A stretch of 12,548 nt of DNA from positions 1-12,548 of the forward strand of contig PUNU01000143.1 in assembly GCA_003551865.1 (NCBI GenBank). The letters run 5' to 3'. Shown piece by piece: positions 1 through 6,336 of this stretch. The translations under genes and the position numbers were made by a program. Origin of the DNA: Syntrophomonadaceae bacterium (lineage in GTDB: Bacteria > Bacillota_D > Dethiobacteria > DTU022). The notes under the pieces were generated by a model. The model searched no databases, had not been told where the DNA came from, and saw only the letters and a list, made by a program, of their open reading frames with translations. Position 1 is the first letter of the stretch. Each line of letters opens with the position of its first letter.

Positions 1-761
1 AAGTTTTGGCTGAAATACTTGAGACGGAACTGATCCGCCTGCAGTGTTACGAAGGGCTGGATGAAACCAAGGCCCTTTACGAATGGAATTACCAGCGCCA
101 GCTTCTGCGCATCCAGATGAATAGAAATTTTGAAGACGAGCAGGTAAGAGAAGAAGACTTGTTTTCCGATCAATATCTACTGGAGCGTCCCCTTTTAAAA
201 GCAATTCGGTCTGAAATAAGCCCGGTACTGTTAATCGATGAAGTCGACAAATGCGATCCGGAATTTGAGGCCTTCCTCTTCGAAGTCCTTTCCGATTTCC
301 AGGTATCAATTCCCGAACTGGGCACCGTAGAGGCCCAAAACATACCGGTTGTCGTTTTAACCAGCAACAGTGAGCGTGAGCTTTCCGACGGCCTAAAAAG
401 GCGCTGTCTCTATCTTTACCTGGATTTTCCCGCTGTTGAAAAAGAGGTGGAGATTATTAAGGCCAGGGTCCCTGATACAGTTGAGCGGCTGGCCTGGGAC
501 ATGGCCCGGGTGGTTGCTCAACTGCGCCGGCAGCCCGATCTGCGCAAGAAACCTTCCATTGCAGAAACCCTTGACTGGGCCAGGGCCCTGGTTTCTTTGC
601 ACCGTGAAAAGCTTGACGGCAGCCTGGTTGCCGGCACCTTGAACCTGCTGCTCAAGACCCGTTCCGATCAACAGCTTTTTCACCGGGAAATAGGCCCGGA
701 AGGAATCGATAAATTTCTCCAGAAACCCGAAAGCGGCGGTGAGATTGGCCGGTGTCGTTAA
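1..761 (+). CDS. MoxR/CoxD-type AAA+ ATPase, 5'-truncated by the window
   Basis: AAA+ ATPase of the MoxR family, which work with VWA proteins as chaperones that remodel a metalloenzyme or complex. The frame is open from base 3, so the true start and the Walker A P-loop lie upstream; the TTG at position 6 is an internal Leu codon, not a start. Visible parts are the post-Walker-A strand (ELIRLQCYEGLD), a Walker B motif (LLIDEVDK, about residues 76-82 counted from base 6), the sensor-1 region (PVVVLTSNSE) and the arginine-finger region (LKRRC), then the C-terminal lid. The last 10 bases overlap the next gene, which encodes a CoxE-like VWA protein, the usual partner. The IRLQCYEGLD...LYEWNY signature is, from memory, shared with CoxD-like proteins encoded near molybdenum hydroxylase or CODH genes. 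The family call is secure; the client enzyme is unknown. Confidence 0.88.
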   Translation, partial: VLAEILETELIRLQCYEGLDETKALYEWNYQRQLLRIQMNRNFEDEQVREEDLFSDQYLLERPLLKAIRSEISPVLLIDEVDKCDPEFEAFLFEVLSDFQVSIPELGTVEAQNIPVVVLTSNSERELSDGLKRRCLYLYLDFPAVEKEVEIIKARVPDTVERLAWDMARVVAQLRRQPDLRKKPSIAETLDWARALVSLHREKLDGSLVAGTLNLLLKTRSDQQLFHREIGPEGIDKFLQKPESGGEIGRCR

Positions 762-2080
762 AAGAAAAAATGCCGGAAAACCACTTTGAAGAAAACCTGG
801 CCGCTTTTGCCGGCCTTTTAAGGCGGGAAGGTCTGCCTGTTGGCACAACCGAAGTGATGGACGCCATGGAAGCCCTCCAAAGAGTAGATCTTTCGAAAAG
901 AGAAGAGTGCCGCTGTGCCCTTCAGGCCGCACTGGTAAAAAGCAGGCGTGATCAGGCGGTGTTCAATCGAGTCTTCGATCACTTTTTTGTCCCTCCCGAG
1001 CTCCACCGCAGCAGGGCGAAGGAAATGAGCCGCCGCAGGCGAAAGCTGGAAAATGAAATGGAGCAGGCGGCCGATGAGCTGCGGTTTAAAGGAGAGTCCC
1101 TCCAGCTTAGTTCTGAAGAACTGAGGCAGTACAGCGCTCTCTCCCGGGAGCAGCGCGGCAGACTGCAGGAATTTCTGCATAAAACGGAAACCGGGAAAAA
1201 CGTCGAACCGCACTTCAAACCCCTTCTGGAGAATATTGTTAAAAGCCACCTGCGCTACTGCCGTTCGAATTATAACAGTGGAAAACCGGAGAAACGGCCT
1301 TCAAACAGCTATTCCAGCGGAGATGGAGCCGGCTCCGGCGGCGGGGAAGATGCCCTGCGCGAAATGGATATTCAGTCCATCGGTACTTCTGAACTGTCGG
1401 CCGCCGAACAACTGCTAAAAAAACTGTCCCGGCGGCTGGCTTTTCAAATTTTGCGCCGCCGGCGCAGTGGACCGCGCAGCGGAGCGCTTGATTTTCGTCG
1501 ATCGATGCGTGAGAATATGCGTTTCGGTGGTGTGATATTTAAGCTGAAACACCGGCCTAGGAGGCGTTCCAAGCAGCAGGTGCTTTTACTCTGTGACGTT
1601 TCCGCTTCAATGAAGCGTTACAGCACTTTTGTTATTCATTTTCTTCATGGGCTGCAGGAGGCGATTCGTGATCTGTCTTGTTTCAGTTTTTCCGACACCC
1701 TGGAGAACCTGACCCCTGAATTGCAAGGCCGGACGGGCCTTCGGCAGCTGCTGGATCGAGTTGTCCGGCACAGTCAAACCTGGGGCGGCGGGACCAATAT
1801 TGGTTCATCACTTAAGGCGCTGCGCAGTAAATATCCCGATCTTTTAAACGGCAGGACGACCGTTATCGTGGTCAGCGATACAAAAACAGTAGCGATCGAT
1901 ACAGCTTTGAAAGAACTGCAGAGGTTAAATGATCGGGTGAAGCGAATTATCTGGCTCAACCCCCTGCCCGCCGAGCAGTGGGCCGAGTACCGTTCAACCC
2001 GCTCGGCAGCTGAGATGGTGGAAATGTGGCCCTGCAGTACTATTGCCCAGCTTGAAGAAGTCATAGACGGACGGTTGTAA
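752..2080 (+). CDS. VWA-domain protein, CoxE-like
   Basis: 442-residue protein whose C-terminal half is a von Willebrand A domain. The MIDAS motif DVSAS is at residues 282-286, the second metal ligand is the Thr in GGTNIGSS (about 348), and the third-loop Asp is in VVSDT (375-377), where the family usually has SDG. The N-terminal half is charged and helical, with an Arg-rich stretch near residues 91-99 and a Ser/Gly-rich linker at about 184-199. The GTG start at 752 overlaps the upstream ATPase by 10 bases, implying translational coupling, and GGTGAG at 738-743 is a reasonable ribosome binding site. An ATG at 770 is the alternative but has no good site before it. VWA proteins of this class (CoxE, PF05762) recruit the partner MoxR ATPase to its client; a maturation role here is inference from that pairing. 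Confidence 0.85.
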   Translation: MSLKEKMPENHFEENLAAFAGLLRREGLPVGTTEVMDAMEALQRVDLSKREECRCALQAALVKSRRDQAVFNRVFDHFFVPPELHRSRAKEMSRRRRKLENEMEQAADELRFKGESLQLSSEELRQYSALSREQRGRLQEFLHKTETGKNVEPHFKPLLENIVKSHLRYCRSNYNSGKPEKRPSNSYSSGDGAGSGGGEDALREMDIQSIGTSELSAAEQLLKKLSRRLAFQILRRRRSGPRSGALDFRRSMRENMRFGGVIFKLKHRPRRRSKQQVLLLCDVSASMKRYSTFVIHFLHGLQEAIRDLSCFSFSDTLENLTPELQGRTGLRQLLDRVVRHSQTWGGGTNIGSSLKALRSKYPDLLNGRTTVIVVSDTKTVAIDTALKELQRLNDRVKRIIWLNPLPAEQWAEYRSTRSAAEMVEMWPCSTIAQLEEVIDGRL

Positions 2081-2093
2081 ACAGCAGTTAATA

Positions 2094-2125
2094 CCGGGCA
2101 TTGATCAGCCCGGCAAAACTTTTTT
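2094..2125 (+). terminator. Possible weak intrinsic terminator after the VWA gene
   Basis: A perfect 6-bp stem (CCGGGC 2094-2099 with GCCCGG 2108-2113, 8-nt loop) is followed by CAAAAC and six T (2120-2125). The gap between stem and T-run is longer than in a classical terminator. A competing hairpin pairs CCGGC (2110-2114) with GCCGG (2130-2134). It lies 14 bases after the stop, so it may separate the ATPase/VWA transcript from the CooC gene. Confidence 0.35.
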
Positions 2126-2211
2126 GAAAGCCGGCCCACGATTCGATAGTACCTGAAGGCGCAGCTAATAAGCGGTTTGAGTTTATGTATATAATAGAGG
2201 AGGAGTATAAT

Positions 2212-2967
2212 ATGACAAAACACATAGCTATTGCCGGGAAGGGAGGAACCGGAAAAACCACCTTGGCCGCCCTGCTGGTTCGCTATCTCGTTGAGGAAAA
2301 GCAGGGAAAGGACATTCTTGCTGTCGATGCGGATGCCAATGCCAACCTGAACGAAGCTCTCGGCCTGGAATTGGAAGAAACAATCGGGACCATTCTTGAA
2401 GAGACCAAAAACCCGAGCGCTATCCCCTCGGGCATGTCGAAGGACATCTTTATTGAATATCGTATTAACCAGGCAATGGTTGAAGAAAAATCCTACGATT
2501 TACTGGTTATGGGTAATCCCCAGGGCCCCGGCTGCTATTGTTATCCCAATGATCTGCTGAAAAATTACTTGGAGAAATTAAGTAAAAACTATGATTACGT
2601 CGTTATTGATAACGAAGCCGGACTGGAGCATCTAAGCCGCCGTCTGCTGCCGATGGTTGATTTACTGCTGGTAACTTCCGATGCCACAGCGCGCGGCATC
2701 CGTTCGGGCGGCCGGGTTAGGGATATAGTCAACCATGTCAATATCGCTGTTTCAAAAATGGGCCTGGTTGTCAGCCGCGGGCGCGACGGAGAAACAGCAC
2801 GGCTGGAAAAAGAGATTGCTCAAAGCGGCCTTGATTTATTTGGGGAGATTCCCTACGATTCCACGGTTGCCGAATACGATCTAAACGGACAACCGCTTTT
2901 AAAACTCCCCGGGGATTCTGAAGCGGTAAAGGCATCGAAGCGGTTGTTCGAGTCGCTTTCTCTGTAG
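2212..2967 (+). CDS. cooC: CooC-type nickel-insertion ATPase (CO dehydrogenase maturation factor)
   Basis: 251-residue P-loop ATPase of the MinD/ParA (SIMIBI) class. Residues 9-17 form a deviant Walker A motif, GKGGTGKTT. The sequence GPGCYCYPND puts the CxC motif at Cys108 and Cys110, which in CooC binds metal at the dimer interface. VIDNEAGLEHLSRR (131-144) is also typical of CooC. The family uses ATP-driven dimerisation to help load nickel into the C-cluster of anaerobic CO dehydrogenase. I chose the ATG at 2212 because GAGGAGGAG (2197-2205) is 6 bases before it; an in-frame ATG at 2185 would place this site inside the gene. It follows the MoxR/VWA pair after a 131-base gap. CooC and AcsF are close relatives, so an ACS maturation role is possible. 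No CODH gene is in the window. Confidence 0.85.
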   Translation: MTKHIAIAGKGGTGKTTLAALLVRYLVEEKQGKDILAVDADANANLNEALGLELEETIGTILEETKNPSAIPSGMSKDIFIEYRINQAMVEEKSYDLLVMGNPQGPGCYCYPNDLLKNYLEKLSKNYDYVVIDNEAGLEHLSRRLLPMVDLLLVTSDATARGIRSGGRVRDIVNHVNIAVSKMGLVVSRGRDGETARLEKEIAQSGLDLFGEIPYDSTVAEYDLNGQPLLKLPGDSEAVKASKRLFESLSL

Positions 2968-3027
2968 TAATCCAAAGCAGCGGCTCCATTTCCTTAACAA
3001 AGGGCGGGATATTGATAAGACAGACTA

Positions 3028-3055
3028 CCGGCGCGCTTTACATGGAGCGCGCCGG
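3028..3055 (+). other. Perfect 10-bp GC-rich hairpin
   Basis: CCGGCGCGCT (3028-3037) and AGCGCGCCGG (3046-3055) are exact inverted repeats around the 8-base loop TTACATGG. The stem starts 61 bases after the cooC stop. No T-run follows on either strand, so it is not a classical intrinsic terminator. It could end the cooC transcript by another route, protect a 3' end, or be the 5' element of the structured RNA described at 3089-3228. Confidence 0.6.
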
Positions 3056-3088
3056 GGCATCTGCCGGTCATAGCTTAAGCTTACTAAA

Positions 3089-3228
3089 GGCGGACAGGCT
3101 GAGGAATAACAGCTGTAGATTTGGATAAGCGTAAATGCCAGGGAGACAAATATGGGTTGACCCGCCCTTCCCTATCAGTTGTTTCAGACCGCTTGTCGTA
3201 AGCATAGGCGATTAAGTGCCTGCCTGCC
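3089..3228 (+). ncRNA. Candidate structured RNA or 5' leader with a possible pseudoknot, unknown class
   Basis: The segment can fold as follows. P1 closes it with 10 of 11 pairs (3089-3099 with 3218-3228, one A/C mismatch). Inside, AACAGCTG (3108-3115) pairs with CAGTTGTT (3176-3183), and GATAAGCG (3124-3131) pairs with CGCTTGTC (3190-3197). These two 8-bp helices interleave, so they form a pseudoknot or are alternatives. AGGGAG (3140-3145) with TTCCCT (3168-3173) is a further stem, with GGGTTGACCC inside its loop. Four G-T wobbles pair only if the + strand is transcribed, against one mismatch that would favour the other strand. A perfect 10-base palindrome lies just upstream (3072-3081). It matches no riboswitch class I could identify. 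It ends 58 bases before the phosphoribosyltransferase start. The folding is by eye. Confidence 0.4.
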
Positions 3229-3286
3229 ATAACTGCAAATAAAAACCGGGCAAAATTAATTGAAAGAGCACCAGGAGTTGATGGGG

Positions 3287-3925
3287 ATGGTTTTTAGCGA
3301 CCGACATCAGGCCGGTGAACAGCTGGCCGATGCACTGGAAACATACCGGGACCGGAACCCGTTAATACTGGCCGTGCCCCGCGGAGGAATTACTGTGGCG
3401 GCCCCGGTGTGGGAGCGCCTGGGCGGTGACCTGGATTTAATTATTACCCGCAAAATCGGCGCTCCTTATCAACCCGAGCTGGCTATTGGAGCGGTAACCG
3501 GTGACGGATTTGTAATGGTTAATGACCAACTTGTTTCCAGGTTAAAGGTTGATGAAGAATACATCAAAAAAACTGCCGAAAGCGAAAAGAAGGAAATAGA
3601 GCGCCGCTTGAAGCTTTACCGCGGTGATTATCCCCTGCCTGCTCCCGATAACCGGCTGGTAATCCTGATCGATGATGGAGTAGCCACCGGTTATACGCTC
3701 CTGGCCGCTCTGCGCAGCCTGCAGGACAAAAAGCCGGCCAGGCTTGTCCTGGCCGTGCCTGTCGGTCCCCCCGATACTTTTGATAGGCTGGACGGGGAAG
3801 TTGACGAGCTGGTTTACCTGGAAGCTCCTGCTCATTTTGCTGCAGTGGGCCAGTTCTACCGCCGTTTTAACCAGGTCGACGATTCTGAAGTTATTTCTAT
3901 TTTGAAAAAAGCACAGGGGAAATAA
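3287..3925 (+). CDS. Predicted phosphoribosyltransferase (COG1926 type)
   Basis: 212-residue type I phosphoribosyltransferase fold. The PRPP-binding loop VILIDDGVATGYTL is at residues 125-138, with the acidic pair followed by G-x-A-T-G. The N-terminal PRGG (31-34) and RKIGAP..PELAIGAV (55-70) are typical of the COG1926 group, whose substrate is not well defined. I chose the ATG at 3287 because AGGAG (3273-3277) lies 9 bases before it and the family usually begins FxDRxxAGxxLA, which matches here. The frame opens earlier, with TTG at 3260 and ATG at 3281, but their spacing to the site is poor. A 60-base gap separates it from fabZ, with no clear promoter, so the two may be co-transcribed. The preceding stretch holds the candidate RNA and no other gene I can support. 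Confidence 0.85.
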   Translation: MVFSDRHQAGEQLADALETYRDRNPLILAVPRGGITVAAPVWERLGGDLDLIITRKIGAPYQPELAIGAVTGDGFVMVNDQLVSRLKVDEEYIKKTAESEKKEIERRLKLYRGDYPLPAPDNRLVILIDDGVATGYTLLAALRSLQDKKPARLVLAVPVGPPDTFDRLDGEVDELVYLEAPAHFAAVGQFYRRFNQVDDSEVISILKKAQGK

Positions 3926-3985
3926 AAGCAAGCGTTGACCCGGTTGAATTGGGGAAGTTGATTGCCATGAAAGGAGAAACTGCGG

Positions 3986-4435
3986 ATGACCGGAAAACAG
4001 ATGGACGTTAACAAAATCCTGTCGGTTTTACCCCACCGTTACCCGTTTCTGATGGTCGACCGGATTAGCGAAGTTGTTCCCGGTGAAAAAGCGGTTGGCG
4101 CAAAAAATGTAACTGTCAACGAGCCTTTTTTCCAGGGTCATTTCCCCGGCGAGCCGCTGATGCCCGGTGTACTTATTGTTGAGGCACTGGCCCAGGTGGG
4201 GGCTGTTGCTGTATTGAGCACAGCTGAAAACGAGGACAAACTGGCCCTATTTACCGGTATTAATAATTTTAGGTTCAAACAGGTAGTAAGGCCGGGTGAC
4301 CGGCTTGAGCTGTCGGTAACCATGACCGGCATGCGCCGCAATATTGGCAGGGGCGAAGCCGAGGCCAGGGTGGAAGGAAAAATCGTTGCTTCCGGTGAAC
4401 TCTGGTTTGCCGTAGTTGATCGCGGTGAATTATAA
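3986..4435 (+). CDS. fabZ: 3-hydroxyacyl-[acyl-carrier-protein] dehydratase FabZ
   Basis: Cytosolic hot-dog fold enzyme that removes water from (3R)-hydroxyacyl-ACP to give trans-2-enoyl-ACP in each round of type II fatty acid synthesis. At 149 residues it has the normal FabZ length. The motif LPHRYPFLMVDR opens the fold. The catalytic His is His52 in QGHFPG and the catalytic Glu is Glu66 in GVLIVEALAQ, with the 14-residue spacing seen in characterised FabZ proteins. AAGGAGAAA (3971-3979) sits correctly before the ATG. No other fatty acid synthesis gene is in the window, so fabZ stands apart from a fab cluster here. A small GGGC/GCCC hairpin follows the stop at once (4436-4447) but has no T-run. 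Confidence 0.95.
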   Translation: MTGKQMDVNKILSVLPHRYPFLMVDRISEVVPGEKAVGAKNVTVNEPFFQGHFPGEPLMPGVLIVEALAQVGAVAVLSTAENEDKLALFTGINNFRFKQVVRPGDRLELSVTMTGMRRNIGRGEAEARVEGKIVASGELWFAVVDRGEL

Positions 4436-4512
4436 GGGCTGGTGCCCTGTCAATAAACACAATTTACTCCCATCAATGGTCAGCCATAAATATGGTAATT
4501 AATGTAAATTAT

Positions 4513-4541
4513 TTGACTCCCCTCTCTATTTCCTATATACT
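4513..4541 (+). promoter_or_regulatory. Sigma-A-type promoter for the metK leader
   Basis: TTGACT (-35, 4513-4518) and TATACT (-10, 4536-4541) are separated by exactly 17 bases. Each hexamer differs from consensus at one position. Transcription would start near 4548, about 15 bases before the S-box aptamer, the expected arrangement. Confidence 0.75.
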
Positions 4542-4562
4542 TATGTTAAATTAAATAGTTTT

Positions 4563-4663
4563 CTCTTATCCAGAGTGGAGGAGGGACGGCCCCGATGAAT
4601 CCCGGCAACCGGATCTTGTGATCACGGTGCTAACTGCCGCGGGAGATTCCCGGGAGATGAGAG
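4563..4663 (+). promoter_or_regulatory. SAM-I (S-box) riboswitch aptamer
   Basis: The sequence has the S-box core: CTTATCCAGAGTGGAGGGA-like 5' part, GGCCCCGATGAAtCCCGGCAACC, then ACGGTGCTAACT and GATGAGAGG. P1 pairs CTCTTATC (4563-4570) with GATGAGAG (4656-4663), including one U-G pair. P3 is ACCG-GATC/GATC-ACGGT around 4598-4629, and P4 is CGGGA/TCCCG near 4640-4652. It lies directly upstream of metK, the SAM synthetase gene, a standard S-box target. SAM binding stabilises P1 and so frees the terminator downstream. Confidence 0.97.
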
Positions 4664-4671
4664 GTGCCATG

Positions 4672-4699
4672 AAGGCCTCTTGAGGGAAGGGGCTTTTTT
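4672..4699 (+). terminator. S-box intrinsic terminator and antiterminator switch
   Basis: GCCTCTT (4675-4681) pairs with AAGGGGC (4687-4693) around the loop GAGGG, followed by six T (4694-4699). The same 5' arm can instead pair through CCTCT (4676-4680) with AGAGG (4660-4664), which overlaps the 3' strand of aptamer P1. With SAM bound, P1 forms, the antiterminator is lost and transcription stops before metK. Confidence 0.93.
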
Positions 4700-4756
4700 C
4701 GTTTAAAGGCATTGCACAGGATTATTTAAAATAGTTTCAAAGGAGGAAGAAAATCA

Positions 4757-5959
4757 GTGCATCAGAAAAATTATCTATTTTCATCGGAATCGGTGACAGA
4801 AGGTCACCCGGACAAACTGGCCGACCAGCTTTCCGACACCATCCTTGATGCTATTATGGATCAGGATCCCCTGGGCCGGGTAGCCGCAGAAACAATGGTC
4901 ACCACCGGACTGGTCATGGTTTGTGGAGAAATTACCACAGAGTGTTATGTCGATATTCCCAAGGTGATAAGGGAAAAGGTAAAAGATATCGGCTATACCA
5001 GGGCAAAATTCGGGTTTGACGGTGACACCTGTGCGGTGATCACCTCAATCGACGAACAGTCTCCGGACATTGCCCAGGGCGTAGAAGAAGCTTTTGAAAT
5101 CAGGGGTAAGGGGACAGCCGATGATTACGATAAAATCGGCGCCGGGGACCAGGGCATTATGTTTGGTGTGGCCTGTGAAGAAACTCCGGAGCTAATGCCG
5201 ATGCCGATTTCCCTGGCTCATAAGCTGGCCCAGCGGTTGGCTGCTGTGCGCAAAGAAGGCGTGCTTGAGTATTTGCGTCCGGACGGCAAAACCCAGGTGA
5301 GCGTGTCTTACAATGATGGAAAACCTGTGCACGTGGAAACAATTATCGTATCGGCCCAGCACAGTGACGAGGTCTCCCTGGAACAAATCGAAAAAGATAT
5401 TATCGAGCATGTCATCCACGAGATTGTTCCCGGGGAATTGATCAACTCAAAAACCAGGTACCTGATCAACCCCACCGGGCGGTTTGTCGTCGGTGGCCCG
5501 CAGGGTGACGCCGGCCTGACCGGAAGGAAAATTATTGTTGACACTTACGGCGGGTATGGCGCTCACGGCGGCGGTTGTTTTTCCGGCAAGGATCCGACCA
5601 AGGTTGACCGTTCCGGTTCTTATGCAGCCCGTTACGTAGCGAAAAATGTAGTTGCCGCGGGATTGGCCTCGAAGTGCCAGCTGCAGATAGCCTACGCTAT
5701 CGGTGTTGCTCAACCGGTTTCGCTGGCTGTTGAAACTTTTGGCACGGAAAAAGTGCCGGTTCCCTTGATTGAAGAGATGATCCGCAAGCACTTTGACCTG
5801 CGCCCGGCTGCGATTATTGAAAAGCTGGAGATGCGCAGGCCGATCTATCAGAAGATTGCCGCTTACGGTCATTTTGGCCGGCCCGAACTGGATCTTCCCT
5901 GGGAGAGGCTGGATAAAGTGGAACAGCTAAAAGAGGCCCTTCCTTCCAGGAGAACATAG
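4757..5959 (+). CDS. metK: S-adenosylmethionine synthetase
   Basis: 400-residue cytosolic enzyme that makes SAM from ATP and methionine, releasing phosphate and pyrophosphate. The three-domain family motifs are all present: VTEGHPDK (13-20, with the catalytic His17), [10 protein letters not shown] (128-137, ATP binding) and [16 protein letters not shown] (271-286, P-loop-like). The last normally reads GGGAFSGKD; here Cys274 replaces Ala. The start is GTG at 4757, 10 bases after AGGAGG (4741-4746), and the first residues align with the family's usual N-terminus. It is controlled by the SAM riboswitch at 4563-4699. No terminator could be identified with confidence after the stop. Confidence 0.97.
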   Translation: MHQKNYLFSSESVTEGHPDKLADQLSDTILDAIMDQDPLGRVAAETMVTTGLVMVCGEITTECYVDIPKVIREKVKDIGYTRAKFGFDGDTCAVITSIDEQSPDIAQGVEEAFEIRGKGTADDYDKIGAGDQGIMFGVACEETPELMPMPISLAHKLAQRLAAVRKEGVLEYLRPDGKTQVSVSYNDGKPVHVETIIVSAQHSDEVSLEQIEKDIIEHVIHEIVPGELINSKTRYLINPTGRFVVGGPQGDAGLTGRKIIVDTYGGYGAHGGGCFSGKDPTKVDRSGSYAARYVAKNVVAAGLASKCQLQIAYAIGVAQPVSLAVETFGTEKVPVPLIEEMIRKHFDLRPAAIIEKLEMRRPIYQKIAAYGHFGRPELDLPWERLDKVEQLKEALPSRRT

Positions 5960-6307
5960 GTGAAGGTTCAAGCTCCCGGCTCTGGCGAACAGGGCTTATA
6001 GCCCGGCAATTTCGATAGGAGCCCGGCATTCAACTTTTTACAATTCGCTGCCTGAAAAAAACCGGTAATCCGCTTTGCCGCCGGCCGGTTAAAAACCAGC
6101 CGGCAGGCTGCGGCACAGTCACTGCAAGTTCGGTGGAAATTGGCCTGACATCCTCTTTCAGCGGTTTTTTCTTTGAAGGGGTGGGCTAAGGCGTGGAACA
6201 GGCAGAGGATTATTGGGCTTGCAATAAAGTTGGGTGCCGGGAAATTTTTTTCTTTTTGCCGGAATTAAACAGGCGGAAGGGAAATTCAACAAAGAAACCG
6301 AATTTAA
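5960..6307. other. Mostly non-coding gap between metK and recD2
   Basis: The gap holds a short GGGCT/AGCCC hairpin (5992-6004), two copies of AGCCCGGCA (6000 and 6020), the strong hairpin at 6070-6113, several A or T runs, and a possible small ORF from 6193. CGGTTTTTT (6162-6170) could pair with AAAAAACCG (6056-6064). I found no convincing promoter or classical terminator, and no similarity I recognise to a known RNA. Confidence 0.6.
6070..6113 (+). other. Long imperfect hairpin in the metK-recD2 gap
   Basis: The core pairs 6080-6090 with 6094-6104: 10 of 11 positions pair around an AAA loop. The stem extends with GCC (6077-6079)/GGC (6106-6108) past a bulged A, then CCGC (6070-6073)/GCGG (6110-6113) past an internal loop. 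No T-run follows. An alternative pairs AACCGG (6060-6065) with CCGGTT (6085-6090). It could end the metK transcript or be a processed or regulatory RNA element. Confidence 0.5.
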
Positions 6308-6336
6308 TTGACAGGGCGCTGGATTGCCGCCAATAG
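6193..6336 (+). CDS. Possible small ORF, 47 codons, unknown
   Basis: GTG at 6193 opens 47 codons ending in TAG at 6334-6336. The product would carry YWACNKVGCRE followed by IFFFLPELNRRKGN, with two cysteines five residues apart, an aromatic/hydrophobic patch, and a basic tail. A weak GAAGGGG (6174-6180) lies 12 bases upstream. It overlaps the first 29 bases of recD2 as annotated here, in another frame. I do not recognise the protein, and it may be chance: the region is T-rich and the site is poor. Confidence 0.22.
   Translation: MEQAEDYWACNKVGCREIFFFLPELNRRKGNSTKKPNLIDRALDCRQ

Noticed and set aside
393..932. Long minus-strand ORF antisense to the MoxR and VWA genes.
   Set aside because: It crosses the overlap of two clearly real genes, has no recognisable motif, and arises from their codon bias.
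2190..2195. TATAAT as a -10 box for cooC.
   Set aside because: No acceptable -35 lies 16-18 bases upstream, and the start would fall in or next to the ribosome binding site.
2185..2211. In-frame ATG at 2185 giving a 9-residue longer CooC.
   Set aside because: The strong GAGGAGGAG site at 2197-2205 would be inside the gene, and it is well spaced for ATG 2212, where family similarity begins.
3042..3128. 28-codon ORF starting in the hairpin loop.
   Set aside because: No ribosome binding site, and the start codon is in the loop of a perfect hairpin; the composition looks random.
3084..3230. 48-codon ORF on the minus strand.
   Set aside because: It coincides almost exactly with the candidate structured RNA and has no convincing ribosome binding site; more likely a shadow of that structure.
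4436..4447. GGGC/GCCC hairpin after the fabZ stop as a terminator.
   Set aside because: Only 4-5 bp with no T-run after it.
5447..5872. Minus-strand ORF of 141 codons inside metK.
   Set aside because: It lies fully inside a highly conserved gene and shows no family features.
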